Shown: one piece after another, positions 8,254 to 19,304 of the stretch
How the letters are laid out: each line of letters starts with the position of its first letter
Position numbering within the stretch: position 1 is the stretch's first letter
Assembly (NCBI RefSeq): GCF_022213955.1
Contig: NZ_JAKNTW010000005.1
Span: 248,001 to 312,000 of the forward strand
From: Dolomitihabitans soli
GTDB lineage: Bacteria > Actinomycetota > Actinomycetes > Streptosporangiales > Streptosporangiaceae
Length of the DNA: 64,000 nt
Reading direction: 5' to 3'
Program-made: the position numbers and the translations under genes
The notes under the pieces: generated by a model
Databases searched by the model: none
What the model was told of the DNA's origin: nothing
What the model saw: the letters and a program-made list of their open reading frames with translations, nothing else

Positions 8254-9324
8254 TCAGCGGGCCAGGATGTCGTCCAGGTCGTAGGAGGTCGGGCTTTCGA
8301 GTTGTTCGTAGGTGCACGACTCCGGCGTGCGGTCCGGCCGCCAGCGACGGAACTGGGCGGTGTGCCGGAACCGATCGCCCTCCATGTGGTCGTAGGCCAC
8401 CTCGATCACCAGCTCGGGGCGCAGCGGGATGAACGAGAGATCCTTGCCCGCGCTCCACCGCGACACGTTGCCCGGCCGGCGCTGCGCGGGCTGGTCGGCG
8501 GCCTCCGCCATCCAGCCGCCCCACGGATGCTCGGCGAACTCGGTGAGGTACGGCTTGACCTCCTCGACCAGCTCGGCCCTGCGCGCCATCGGGAACGACG
8601 CCGCCACCCCCACGTGGTGCAGCCGCCCGCTGTCGTCATGGAGCCCGAGCAGCAGCGAGCCCACCACCGGCCCCGACTTGTGCTCCCGGTAACCCGCCAC
8701 CACCACGTCGGCGGTGCGCTCGTGCTTGACCTTGAACATCGTCCGCCGGTCCGGCTCGTACGGCAGGTCGCGAGGCTTGACGACGATCCCGTCGAGCCCG
8801 GCCCCCTCGAACATCTCGAACCACTCCGAGGCCCGCTCGAAATCGTCGGTGACGGGCGTCAGGCGGATGCTCCCGCCGGGCTCGCCGAACAGCTCCCGCA
8901 GCCGCGCCCGCCGCTCGCCGAACGGGGTATCCATCAGATTGTCGTCGCCGTGGGCCAGCAGGTCGAAGGCGATGAACGACGCGGGCGTCTGCTCCGACAA
9001 CATCTTCACCCGCGAGGCGGCCGGGTGGATGCGCTGCTGCAGGGCGTCGAAGTCGAGCTCCTGACCGCGCCTGAGCACGATCTCCCCGTCGACCACCACC
9101 CGGTCGGGCAGCTCGGCGAGGACGGCCTCCACCAGCTCGGGGAAGTAGCGCGTGAACGGCCGCTCGTTGCGGCTGCCCAGATAGACCTCGTCGCCGTCGC
9201 GGAAGATGATGCAGCGGAAGCCGTCCCACTTCGGCTCGTACAACAGGGTGCCGTCCTGCGGCGGCATCCCCTTGATCGCCTTGGCCAGCATGGGCGCCAC
9301 CGGCGGTTCGACGGGCAGCTTCAC
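8254..9324 (-). CDS. ATP-dependent DNA ligase (LigC-like)
   Basis: The 356-residue protein has the nucleotidyltransferase motif KWDG with the AMP-accepting Lys32, then motif III (FIAFDLLA), motif IV (EGIVVK-like DGIVVKPRD) and motif V (MFKVKHERTADVVV). A C-terminal OB-fold follows. Its length matches the short actinobacterial LigC class, which seals nicks in back-up repair. The GTG start at 9324 overlaps the stop of the upstream reductase gene by 4 bp and has a GGGGG site just before it. A LigD-type polymerase gene lies at the left edge of the window but is not adjacent. Confidence 0.92.
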   Translation of the reverse strand: MKLPVEPPVAPMLAKAIKGMPPQDGTLLYEPKWDGFRCIIFRDGDEVYLGSRNERPFTRYFPELVEAVLAELPDRVVVDGEIVLRRGQELDFDALQQRIHPAASRVKMLSEQTPASFIAFDLLAHGDDNLMDTPFGERRARLRELFGEPGGSIRLTPVTDDFERASEWFEMFEGAGLDGIVVKPRDLPYEPDRRTMFKVKHERTADVVVAGYREHKSGPVVGSLLLGLHDDSGRLHHVGVAASFPMARRAELVEEVKPYLTEFAEHPWGGWMAEAADQPAQRRPGNVSRWSAGKDLSFIPLRPELVIEVAYDHMEGDRFRHTAQFRRWRPDRTPESCTYEQLESPTSYDLDDILAR

Positions 9325-10046
9325 ATTTCCCCCTTGAGATATCTGGTGAAGAGGTACCCGTCCTCTTCCAGAATGTGAACCAGGCGCAGGCCGATCTGCC
9401 CGGCCGGGCCGTTGAGGACCCGTGCCGCCCCGCCGCCGACCATCATCGGGCTGATCGTGAGACACAGCTCGTCTATCTGCCCGGCGGCGGCGAGCTGGCC
9501 GTTGAGCCGCGGCCCGCCCTCGCACAGGATCCTGGTGAGCCCCCGCTCCCGCAGTGCTCCGACGGCTCGCTCCATGTCGACCCGGTCGTCACCGGCGACG
9601 ACCACGTCGGCCAGCTCGGCCGCCGCCGCACGCCGATCGGCCGGAGCCGCGTCGCAGGTGATGACGATCGTGCGGGCCCGCGGATCCGCGTCGGTGAACA
9701 GCGGGCCGCCCAGATCGAGGTCCAGCCTGCGGGTGACCACGGCGATCGGCGGCGCGGGCGGCCGGTCGGTGCGCAACGGCCGCCACGACTCGCGCGGCCT
9801 GGCCGGGCCGTACCCCTCGGTGCGGACCGTCGCGGCCCCCGCGAGCACCACGTCGGCCAGCCCGCGCAGCACCCCGAACACCCGCCGGTCGGCCTTGCTG
9901 GACAGCCCGCCGGACAGCCCCTTGAACCAGGTGGCCCCGTCGGCGCTCGCGACCATGTTGACACGCAGCCACGGCTGGTCAGGATAGGCGTAAAGACTGC
10001 TGAGCTCGACGTCTTCCGAGGAGTGGGCAGGGTGGATACGGCGCAC
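9321..10046 (-). CDS. pyrimidine reductase / RibD C-terminal-domain protein
   Basis: This 241-residue protein is a dihydrofolate-reductase-fold enzyme of the RibD C-terminal family, which reduces the ribosyl group of the pyrimidine intermediate in riboflavin synthesis or related substrates with NADPH. Visible hallmarks are VNMVASADGAT near the N-terminus, ADVVLAGAATVRTEGYGP in the middle and ILCEGGPRLNGQL near the C-terminus. No deaminase domain is fused and no other riboflavin gene is nearby, so the true substrate is uncertain. It is translationally coupled to the ligase gene downstream. Confidence 0.85.
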   Translation of the reverse strand: MRRIHPAHSSEDVELSSLYAYPDQPWLRVNMVASADGATWFKGLSGGLSSKADRRVFGVLRGLADVVLAGAATVRTEGYGPARPRESWRPLRTDRPPAPPIAVVTRRLDLDLGGPLFTDADPRARTIVITCDAAPADRRAAAAELADVVVAGDDRVDMERAVGALRERGLTRILCEGGPRLNGQLAAAGQIDELCLTISPMMVGGGAARVLNGPAGQIGLRLVHILEEDGYLFTRYLKGEM

Positions 10047-10197
10047 ATCCCTACCCTGTCACAGTCTCGGTCCGCCCTGATTCCCCGGTCTGGATACCCG
10101 CTCGCGCGTATGTCGTGGAGCCGGCGGCGAGATGTGCGTAGCGTTGCGGCGGCGCCACGCGATGTGAACGTGGGGATCGGCGAACCTGGGAGGGCTC

Positions 10198-10602
10198 GTG
10201 CGGCTGGCCGCGATCGTGACATGGCTGATCACTGCGACGGTAGGGGTGTATCTCCTGTATCTGTGGCTGTCCGGAGGCGGGCTGCACCAGCAGGCGACCA
10301 AGGTCACCAGATTTCCCGCCGCGCTCATCTTCTCCCACCCGGCCCTCGCCGTCGGCGCGCTGGGCTGCTGGGTCGGCTACCTGCTGACCGGGCACCGGGC
10401 CGTCGCCTGGGTCGCCTTCGGCGTGCTCGCGGCCTCGGCGGCGCTCGGCTTCACCATGTTCACCAGGTGGCTGGGCGGGGGCCGGCACGCCAGGGGCGCG
10501 GAACAGCGCTTCCCCGTCCTGGCCGTCCTGCTGCACGGCTTCGCCGGCGTCACCACGTTCGTGCTGGTGCTGCTCACCGCCGCGGTGGCCTCCGGCCTCT
10601 GA
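10198..10602 (+). CDS. four-helix membrane protein of unknown function
   Basis: The 134-residue product has four predicted membrane helices, the first starting at residue 3 (LAAIVTWLITATVGVYLLYL), with short loops and one basic cytoplasmic loop (GGGRHARGAEQR). GTG at 10198 follows a GGGAGGG site. I do not recognise a named family. The last three codons (GGC CTC TGA) form the start of a 67-bp tandem repeat that occupies the space to the convergent glgX gene. Confidence 0.75.
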   Translation: MRLAAIVTWLITATVGVYLLYLWLSGGGLHQQATKVTRFPAALIFSHPALAVGALGCWVGYLLTGHRAVAWVAFGVLAASAALGFTMFTRWLGGGRHARGAEQRFPVLAVLLHGFAGVTTFVLVLLTAAVASGL

Positions 10603-10759
10603 ACGGGCACGTCGCGGCCGAGGGGTCACTCGCGGGGGCGGCGCGGGATCTGTACGGAGCGGCCTCTGAACGGGCACGTCGCGGCCGAGGGGTCACTCGC
10701 GGGGGCGGCGCGGGATCTGTACGGAGCGGCCTCTGAACGGGCACGTCGCGGCCGAGGGG

Positions 10760-12880
<2,121 letters not shown>

Positions 12881-12935
12881 GTAGCCCCATTGTCCTCTTG
12901 TCTCGCCGCTTCGCGCAGCCGGTACGAACTCTTAC

Positions 12936-12981
12936 CGTCCGGATGCCCGCCCTCCGGCTCAGAGGGCGGGCATCTCGGACG
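12936..12981 (-). terminator. strong hairpin between osmC and glgX
   Basis: A perfect 13-bp stem (GATGCCCGCCCTC at 12942-12954 with 12962-12974) with a 7-nt loop is extended by six more pairs (12936-12941 with 12976-12981) past a single bulged base. It lies just after the osmC stop, so it should terminate osmC transcription and insulate glgX. Confidence 0.8.
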
Positions 12982-12982
12982 A

Positions 12983-13411
12983 TCAGCCGAGCAGTTCGGC
13001 CTTCAACGTGATGGTGGTACCGGTGAGCGCCTTGCTCACCGGGCAGTTGGCCTTGGCCGTCTCCGCGGCGGTCTGGAACTGCTCCGCCGTGATGCCGGGC
13101 ACATGGGCCTTGACCGACAGGACGATCCCCGTGATGCCCTCGCCGGGCTGGAACGTCACGTCCGCGCTGGTCTCCACGGACTGCGGCGGCGTGCCGGCCC
13201 CGGCCAGCCCGTGCGACAGCGCCATCGAGAAGCACGTCGAGTGCGCCGCGGCGATGAGCTCCTCGGGCGAGGTCTTGCCGTTGGCCTGCTCCGACCTGGA
13301 AGGCCAGGAGACGTCGAACGTACCGATCCCCGACGAGTCGAGCGAGACCGTGCCGGAACCGTCGAGCAGCGCGCCCTTCCACTGGGTCGTCGCCGTGCGA
13401 ACCGTTGCCAT
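12983..13411 (-). CDS. osmC: OsmC-family peroxiredoxin
   Basis: The 142-residue protein matches OsmC/Ohr, thiol-dependent peroxidases that detoxify organic hydroperoxides. The two redox cysteines are Cys60 (AHSTCFSMAL) and Cys123 (ANCPVSKAL). The N-terminal WKGALLDGSGTVSL and the SPEELIAAAH stretch identify the OsmC rather than the Ohr branch. It is monocistronic, with a strong hairpin after the stop. Confidence 0.93.
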   Translation of the reverse strand: MATVRTATTQWKGALLDGSGTVSLDSSGIGTFDVSWPSRSEQANGKTSPEELIAAAHSTCFSMALSHGLAGAGTPPQSVETSADVTFQPGEGITGIVLSVKAHVPGITAEQFQTAAETAKANCPVSKALTGTTITLKAELLG

Positions 13412-13457
13412 GTGTGTTCTCCCTTCGTTCGGAACCGAGCCTAGGGGGCCCGCGGAG

Positions 13458-15080
13458 TCACGCCGTCGCCGCCCGGGCGATGAGCGTGTCGAGGTCGAGC
13501 CCCGAGGGCAGGGTGCCGAACGCGCGGCCCCCCTCGCCGGTCAGCCGGGAGGCGCAGAAGGCGTCCGCGACCGCCGCGGGCGCCAGCCGTACGAGCAGGG
13601 AGCCCTGCAGGACCAGGGCCATGTCCTCGGCCACCCGCCGGGCGCGGCCCTCCAGGTCGTCGAGGTCGCTCAGCGACTTGCGCAGCCGGTCGGCGGCGTC
13701 GTCGAGCCGCCGGTCGGCGCCGGCCGCCTGGGCGACCTCGGCGAAGAACGCCTCCAGCGCGTCGGGCTCACGCGACAGCACGCGCAGCACGTCGAGCGCG
13801 GCGACGTTGCCCGAGCCCTCCCAGATGCCGTTGAGCGGCGACTCCCGGAACAGCCGCGGCATCTGCGACTCCTCGACGTAGCCGTTGCCGCCCAGGCACT
13901 CCAGCGCCTCCGCCGCGTGCATGGGCGCGCGTTTGCACACCCAGTACTTGCTCACCGCGAGGGCCGTACGGCGCAGCGCGGACTCGGCCCGGTCGCCGCG
14001 CAGCGCCTTGTCGGCGGCGCCCGCCAGGCGGAGCATCAGCGTGGTCGCCGCCTCGGACTCCAGGGCCAGGTCGGCCAGCACGTTGCGCATCAGCGGCTGG
14101 TCGGCGAGCCGTTTCCCGAAGGCGGCCCGGTGCTTCGTGTGGTGCAGCGCCTGGGTCAGCCCGGCGCGCATGCCCGCCGCCGAGCCGACCACGCAGTCGA
14201 GCCTGGTCATGTTCACCATCTCCAGGATGGTGCGCAGTCCCCTGCCCTCCTCGCCGACCAGCCAGGCGACGGCCCCGTCGTACTCCACCTCGGCGGAGGC
14301 GTTCGACCGGTTGCCCAGCTTGTCCTTCAGCCGGATCAGCCGCATCGCGTTGCGGGTGCCGTCGGGCAGCACCCGGGGGAGCAGGAAGCAGGACAACCCC
14401 TTGCCCGTCTTGGCCAGAACCAGGAACAGGTCGCACATCGGGGCGGAGTTAAACCATTTGTGGCCGGTCAGGGCGTAGGCGCCGGAGCCGAGCGGCTCGG
14501 CCGTCGTGGTGTTGGCGCGGACGTCGGAGCCGCCCTGCTTCTCGGTCATCGCCATGCCCGCCAGCAGTCCCCGCTTGCCCGCGGGGGCCCGCAGCCCGAA
14601 GTCGTAGCTGCGCGAGGCCAGCAGCGGCTCCCACTCGGCGGCGAGCGCAGGGGAGTGGCGCAGCGCCGCGATCGAGGCGTACGTCATCGAGATGGGGCAC
14701 CCGTGACCGGCCTCGACCTGCGACCACACGTAGAACTTGGCCGCCCTGGCGACGTGCGCGCCCGGCCGGGCGGCGGTCCACGGCGAGGCGTGCAGGCCGT
14801 TCTCCACGGCCACCGTCATCAGCTCGTGCCAGGCGGGATGGAACTCCACCTCGTCGATCCGGTGGCCGTACCTGTCGTGGGTCCGCAGGACGGGCGGATT
14901 GTCGTTGGCCAGACGTCCCCACTCCTGAGCCTGCTCCGACCCGGCCAGCCTGCCGAGCCGATGGAGCTCGCCGATCGCCCAGTCGGCGCCCTCGCGGCGG
15001 ACACCCGCCAGCAGCGGGGCGTCGGCGGACACGTCGTGGCCGGTCAGCGGGTGGGCCTGGTTGAAGACGTCGTGGGTCAC
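13458..15080 (-). CDS. AidB-like acyl-CoA dehydrogenase family protein
   Basis: At 540 residues this is longer than catabolic acyl-CoA dehydrogenases and matches the AidB branch (E. coli AidB is of similar length), a flavoprotein linked to the alkylation-damage response. The flavin-binding stretch MTEKQGGSDVRAN, the TGHKWFNSAPMCD stretch and LGGNGYVEE near the C-terminus are characteristic. It starts with GTG at 15080. The ankyrin gene lies 49 bp upstream on the same strand, so the two may be co-transcribed. A real role in DNA protection, rather than acyl-CoA oxidation, is inference from the family. Confidence 0.88.
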   Translation of the reverse strand: MTHDVFNQAHPLTGHDVSADAPLLAGVRREGADWAIGELHRLGRLAGSEQAQEWGRLANDNPPVLRTHDRYGHRIDEVEFHPAWHELMTVAVENGLHASPWTAARPGAHVARAAKFYVWSQVEAGHGCPISMTYASIAALRHSPALAAEWEPLLASRSYDFGLRAPAGKRGLLAGMAMTEKQGGSDVRANTTTAEPLGSGAYALTGHKWFNSAPMCDLFLVLAKTGKGLSCFLLPRVLPDGTRNAMRLIRLKDKLGNRSNASAEVEYDGAVAWLVGEEGRGLRTILEMVNMTRLDCVVGSAAGMRAGLTQALHHTKHRAAFGKRLADQPLMRNVLADLALESEAATTLMLRLAGAADKALRGDRAESALRRTALAVSKYWVCKRAPMHAAEALECLGGNGYVEESQMPRLFRESPLNGIWEGSGNVAALDVLRVLSREPDALEAFFAEVAQAAGADRRLDDAADRLRKSLSDLDDLEGRARRVAEDMALVLQGSLLVRLAPAAVADAFCASRLTGEGGRAFGTLPSGLDLDTLIARAATA

Positions 15081-15129
15081 GGTGGGGCCTCCTGGTACGG
15101 GTGCCTGCTGGACCCCTCCTTTATCTCAT

Positions 15130-16602
15130 TTATGGTGTTACGCCGAGTTTCTTGGCCGCTTCGGTCGCGAGATCGCGCGCGTACTCGTCGTCGCTCTCCG
15201 CCAGCACCCGCCGCACTCCGGCCTCCGCCCGCGCGTCACCCCGATCCGCCAGCCCGCGTACGGCCTCCGCCACGGTCGTCAGGCTGGGATCGTCGAGCCG
15301 GGCCAGCAACGCCCCGGTGACCAGCTCGTCGTTCCGCTCCAGACCGGCCACCCCGAGGGTCGCCCAGTCGCGCACCTCCGCGTCCGGGTCCTCCGTCATG
15401 GCGATGAGCAGGGCGACGCCCTCCTCGTGGTCCGGCGGCAGGACGGCGGCCAGCGTGACCGGGTCGGCGGGGGTCGGGGTCCTGCCGGGGCGGCCGATGA
15501 CGTCGAGCACCTCGGGCAGCGCGCTGCGGTCGCGCAGGCGGCCGAGGGCGGCGAGCACCGAGTCGAGCACCGCCTCCGTGCCCTCCGTGGTGGCCATCCG
15601 CCGCAGCTGCGGCACGGCACGCTCCCTGACGTCGTCAGGGGCGTCCTCCGCCTCCGCGAGGCGGCCCAGCACGTCGGCGCCGAACTCCCGCTCACGGGGG
15701 TCCTCAGCCGTGCACAGGCGGAGCGCGGCCTCCAGGGTCTCCTCGTCGGCCCGCGCGCCGAGCGCCTCGGCCACGACCCACCAGGTCTCATGGTCCTCGT
15801 CGGCGTCGCGGTGCGCGACCGCCCGCCTGACCATGTCCTCGGCCGCCACGTAGGTGTCCTCGGCGCTCTCCAGGAGGGTGGCGACCGCCGCGTGGCCGCG
15901 CTGAGCCTGGATCTCCGCGCCCGGCGAGCCGTCCTCGCCCAGCGCCGTCACGCTGACCAGCTCGGTCCCGTCGGCGGCGTAGGCCCGCGCCACCGCGTAG
16001 CGCGTGCCCTCGGGCATCTCGCCTTCGAACTGTTCGAGCAGCGCGCTCTCCAGGTGTACACCCAGCCAGTCCTCGGCGATGGACAGCGCCGTGTCGCCGT
16101 CCCCGTCGGGGAGCGAGGCGTCGGCCCCGTGGGCGAGCAGCGCGCGCACCACGCCGAGCGCCCCGCGCCTCGCGGCGAGCGTGAGGGCCGTGTCGCCCTG
16201 CTCCTTGGCGCCGTCGGGGTCGGCGCCCGCGGTCAGCAGCGCCTCGGCGCAGTCGCCATAACCGTTCGTCGCCGCCCAGAGCAGGGCGGTCCAGCCGCCG
16301 GTCTCCCGGGCGTCCGGCTCGGCGCCGGCCGCCAGCAGCAGGTCGATCACCTCGGGGTGGCCCCAGGCCGCCGCCGCGCACAGCGGGAGTCCTTCGTCGT
16401 CGCCGCCGTCGCTGAGCCGGTTGGCGTCGGCGCCGTGGTCGAGCAGCACCTTCACGATCTCCGCCCGCCCGCTCACCGCGGCCCGGTAGAGCGCGCTGGT
16501 CGTGCCCGCCTCCTGCGGGTCGGCGGCCGTGCCGTCCTTGAGCGCGCCGCGCACCCGCTCCACGTCGTTCCCGATCACCGCGTCCAGCAGTTCCTCGTAC
16601 AT
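15130..16602 (-). CDS. ankyrin-repeat protein with a C-terminal HEAT-like region
   Basis: The 490-residue protein begins with about five ankyrin repeats (residues 1-175; for example SALYRAAVSGRAEIVKVLL, GDTALTLAARRGALGVVRALL). A linker follows, then an acidic alpha-helical region with HEAT-like repeats (for example EREFGADVLGRLAEAED, VRDWATLGVAGL). Both parts are protein-interaction scaffolds. No enzymatic motif, signal peptide or membrane helix is visible. The 49-bp gap to the downstream AidB-like gene suggests one transcript. Confidence 0.85.
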   Translation of the reverse strand: MYEELLDAVIGNDVERVRGALKDGTAADPQEAGTTSALYRAAVSGRAEIVKVLLDHGADANRLSDGGDDEGLPLCAAAAWGHPEVIDLLLAAGAEPDARETGGWTALLWAATNGYGDCAEALLTAGADPDGAKEQGDTALTLAARRGALGVVRALLAHGADASLPDGDGDTALSIAEDWLGVHLESALLEQFEGEMPEGTRYAVARAYAADGTELVSVTALGEDGSPGAEIQAQRGHAAVATLLESAEDTYVAAEDMVRRAVAHRDADEDHETWWVVAEALGARADEETLEAALRLCTAEDPREREFGADVLGRLAEAEDAPDDVRERAVPQLRRMATTEGTEAVLDSVLAALGRLRDRSALPEVLDVIGRPGRTPTPADPVTLAAVLPPDHEEGVALLIAMTEDPDAEVRDWATLGVAGLERNDELVTGALLARLDDPSLTTVAEAVRGLADRGDARAEAGVRRVLAESDDEYARDLATEAAKKLGVTP

Positions 16603-16747
16603 AGGCCGAGCATAGTGCGGGTACCGGGCTGCTCACGGCCTCGTCGCGACCGCTCCGCGCCCCGGCCGCGGCGACCGCCTGCCGTACCTGCGCCGGGCGC
16701 CCGGCATTCTCGGCCCGCGTGGGACCGGCTCCTTAGACGTACGAGGT

Positions 16748-16763
16748 TCCTCCTTTCGGAGGA
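16748..16763. promoter_or_regulatory. inverted repeat upstream of the DUF1707 gene
   Basis: TCCTCC and GGAGGA form a perfect 6-bp inverted repeat around TTTC, about 50 bp before the start codon. A -10-like TAGATT lies at 16787. It could be an operator or the base of an early RNA hairpin; I do not recognise the binding protein. Confidence 0.35.
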
Positions 16764-16799
16764 CGGTGGACCCTGCCGGGGCCGTCTAGATTGGAAGGC

Positions 16800-17558
16800 G
16801 TGAACGAGCCGGGTGGAATGCGCGCGTCAGACGCCGAGCGGGACGCCGTCGTCGAGAGGCTGAAGACCGCCTCCGTCGAGGGCCGTCTGACCCTGGGCGA
16901 GCTGACCGAACGCACCGAGGCCGCCTATCTGGCGACCACCCACGCCGAGCTGGCCGTGATCACCTCCGACCTGCCCGCGAGCGGCTCGGCCCCGATGTCC
17001 GTCCCCGCACCGGCGCCCGCTCCCGCCCACGGCGCCCGGCGCTGGTTCGTCGCGGTGCTGGGCGACTCCAAGCGGCGCGGCAAGTGGCGCGTCGACCAGC
17101 AGCTCGGCGCGATCGCGGTGATGGGCGACGTGCTGCTCGACCTGCGCCAGGCCGAGGTCCGCACCAACGGGATCGACATCGTGGCGACCGCCGTGATGGG
17201 CGACGTGAAGATCATCGTTCCCGACGGCGTCGACGTCGACCTCGACGGCATCGCGATCATGGGCGACAAGAAGATCGAGGTCGCCGAGGCTCCCGCCGGG
17301 ATGAACGTCCCGGTGATCCGGGTCAAGGCGTACGCCGTGATGGGCGATGTAAAGATCGTCGGTGACTCCTACGCCGGTCCCCTGCAACGCGGCTGGGCCG
17401 CCTGGCGCGACCAGTGGCACGAGCTCCGCCGCGACCTCCTCGGCCACCCGCTTCCGCCGAGCCACGGCCACCCGAACCCGCCCGGCCACGGCCACCGGCT
17501 CCCGCCGAGCCACGGCCACCCGAACCCGCCGCACCCGCCCGCCCCGCCGCACTGGTGA
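16800..17558 (+). CDS. DUF1707 (SHOCT-like) domain protein with His/Pro-rich tail
   Basis: The protein (252 residues from GTG 16800) begins with the actinobacterial DUF1707 domain (MRASDAERDAVVERL, then EGRLTLGELTERTEAAY). A beta-repeat domain follows in which AVMGD or IMGD recurs four times, as in the cell-wall-active-antibiotics-response (LiaF-like) fold. The tail of about 35 residues is rich in His and Pro, with LPPSHGHPNPP occurring twice. The start is uncertain: TTG 16791, GTG 16800 and ATG 16818 are all in frame and none has an ideal ribosome site. The tail could bind metal, but this is only inference. Confidence 0.8.
   Translation: MNEPGGMRASDAERDAVVERLKTASVEGRLTLGELTERTEAAYLATTHAELAVITSDLPASGSAPMSVPAPAPAPAHGARRWFVAVLGDSKRRGKWRVDQQLGAIAVMGDVLLDLRQAEVRTNGIDIVATAVMGDVKIIVPDGVDVDLDGIAIMGDKKIEVAEAPAGMNVPVIRVKAYAVMGDVKIVGDSYAGPLQRGWAAWRDQWHELRRDLLGHPLPPSHGHPNPPGHGHRLPPSHGHPNPPHPPAPPHW
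17454..17530 (+). repeat. 29-bp direct repeat in the DUF1707 gene tail
   Basis: An identical 29-bp stretch occurs at 17454-17482 and 17502-17530, offset by 48 bp (16 codons). It encodes the duplicated His/Pro motif at the C-terminus. Confidence 0.8.
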
Positions 17559-17618
17559 CGGGAGGCGGACCTTCGCGATCCACCCCCCGCGTCCGCATCT
17601 CGTCGTAGCCGGCGCCGG

Positions 17619-18815
17619 TCAGCGCGCGTTGCCGTCCGGAGCCTTGCCGAGGCATCCGCGGATCTGGTCGGCCAGGACCTTGGTCATCTCGGCGGCCAGT
17701 CGTGTGGAGGTCGCGTCCCGCCCGGTGGTTCCGGCTATCAGCGTCTGCTGGATCCGCCGGTGGCCGGTGTGGCCGAAGGCGCTCGGCCGCGTGGTCAGCA
17801 GATGGGACAGCACCGACCGATCCCAGCCCGCGGGCGTGTGGTCCAGCAAGGCGTGGGCGGCGTGCCTGTTGAACCGGGTCGTGTGCAGCAGATCGTCGAC
17901 GACCGTGTGGGCGTCGGCGGCCGTGCGGCCCAGCAGGCCGCCGAGACCCAGCGCTCCCGCCAGGTCGAACATGGGCACCTTCGAGAGGCCGATGATCTCG
18001 CTCGCCGGCCATCCGTCCGCGTACCGCTGCTTCTCGTGCACGATCACGTCACGGCCGACGATCTCCGCGAACCGCTCGGAGAACGGCGGCCGGCCGTTGT
18101 GCGCCCGCCAGAGCAACGCCTGGGCTTGGTATCCCGTGTAGCTGACGTCGCCGGCGGTGTGTTCCGCCCGGCCCTCGTCGGCGAGGGCCCGCAGAAAACC
18201 GTCGCCCGCGTAGGCGGGATTCCTGGGATCGGTGCCGCGGGCCAGCGCCGTGCTCAGCAAGGTCAGGGCCTGCCTCCCCTGCGTGGCGAGGTGGTTCACC
18301 GACGCGAGATCGCCGTTTTCGCGAGCCTCGACGAGCTGCGCCCCCAGCGAGCCGGGTAGTTCGGTGACGCCCTTGGCTCCCAGCCTGCCGAGAAACGCCT
18401 TGACGAAGTCCGCGTTTCCGGCATCTCGCGCGTACTTCTGGAGTTCGGCGAGGGCTCTGGCGTCGCCGCCCGCGGCCAGCAGAGCGGCGTCGGCGGCGAG
18501 CAGACCGCAGGCGGACTCCAGGCCGTCGGGCATCGCCACGAAGGACCCGGCGGCCGTGGAGAAGCCGAAGGTCGACCTCTGGTGTTCCATCTCGCGGAGC
18601 AGGGTCTGGCGGCGTCGCAGGTCACCGGCCTGCTTGCCGACCCGCTGGGCGAGTTCGCGGATGCGGAGCGCGGGAGAGGTGTCCAGCCCGGCGCGGTAGA
18701 GCTCGCCGTACAGGGCCTTCGCCAGTTGGTCGATCCGGCAGGCGGCATGGGTGTGTTTGCCGGTCATCGCATCGAAATCGGGCTGCTTTACTCCCGTGAA
18801 ACCACGCCGGCTCAT
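17619..18815 (-). CDS. large helical protein of unknown function, ESX-effector-like
   Basis: The 398-residue product is predicted to be almost wholly alpha-helical and lacks a signal peptide, membrane helices or a recognisable catalytic motif. Its ATG overlaps the stop of the preceding 97-residue gene by 4 bp. A small WXG100-like protein translationally coupled to a longer helical protein is the usual layout of type VII (ESX) substrates in actinomycetes. I therefore favour a secreted or cytosolic partner of such a system, but no ESX core gene is in view. It could also be a lineage-specific protein. Confidence 0.7.
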   Translation of the reverse strand: MSRRGFTGVKQPDFDAMTGKHTHAACRIDQLAKALYGELYRAGLDTSPALRIRELAQRVGKQAGDLRRRQTLLREMEHQRSTFGFSTAAGSFVAMPDGLESACGLLAADAALLAAGGDARALAELQKYARDAGNADFVKAFLGRLGAKGVTELPGSLGAQLVEARENGDLASVNHLATQGRQALTLLSTALARGTDPRNPAYAGDGFLRALADEGRAEHTAGDVSYTGYQAQALLWRAHNGRPPFSERFAEIVGRDVIVHEKQRYADGWPASEIIGLSKVPMFDLAGALGLGGLLGRTAADAHTVVDDLLHTTRFNRHAAHALLDHTPAGWDRSVLSHLLTTRPSAFGHTGHRRIQQTLIAGTTGRDATSTRLAAEMTKVLADQIRGCLGKAPDGNAR

Positions 18816-19105
18816 GATTTGTCCGGCAATGACGCCAGTTTCGCCTTCGCGCTGTGCACCGCCTTGGCGAGCATGTCGCGCAGTTCCCGCTGATCGGCGT
18901 GGACGTCGGCGCCGAACCGCGTACCCGCGGGGCCGACCCACGCGTCACCCGCTATCAGCCGGCAGGAGGGATCGAGCGCCCACCAGTGCTCGTCCGACAG
19001 TCGTTGAACCCGCTCCACCACTGCCCGCATCGCCTCGCGATCGAGGTCGGCCACAACGATCCCCTCGTATGGCTCGCCGTACAACAACAGACCAGGAGGC
19101 GACAT
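18812..19105 (-). CDS. small WXG100-like protein
   Basis: The 97-residue protein (from ATG 19105; a TTG at 19111 is possible) has two helical halves separated by a turn around GDAWVGPAGTRFGAD. This resembles the W-x-G hairpin of ESAT-6/WXG100 proteins, although the exact WxG triplet is W-V-G here. A helical C-terminus follows (LRDMLAKAVHSAKAKLASL). It overlaps the next gene by ATGA. The DNA just upstream (19112-19230) is distinctly more AT-rich than the rest of the window. No strong ribosome site is seen, so translation may start on a nearly leaderless message. Confidence 0.6.
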   Translation of the reverse strand: MSPPGLLLYGEPYEGIVVADLDREAMRAVVERVQRLSDEHWWALDPSCRLIAGDAWVGPAGTRFGADVHADQRELRDMLAKAVHSAKAKLASLPDKS

Positions 19106-19239
19106 CCCCAATAAACATTTCTCGAAAACATCAATTTCAAACGCGGCGGAACGCTGCGAAATAACGTCCGATATCCATTTCAGATGTGGCTGGTGGCTGA
19201 AAAGGATGCCTGTCTGGAATATCAGGCTTCACAGTGAAT

Positions 19240-19296
19240 GGGCGCGGGCGGTCGCGTTCCCGGAGACGATCGAAGGGATCGTGCCCGCCCGCGCCC
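19240..19296 (-). terminator. long GC-rich hairpin after the 19305 gene
   Basis: A perfect 12-bp stem (19240-19251 with 19285-19296) encloses a loop that itself contains a 6-bp hairpin (ACGATC/GATCGT). It lies directly after the stop of the minus-strand methyltransferase-like gene and upstream of the WXG100-like gene. Confidence 0.7.
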
Positions 19297-19304
19297 TGCC
19301 GGGA

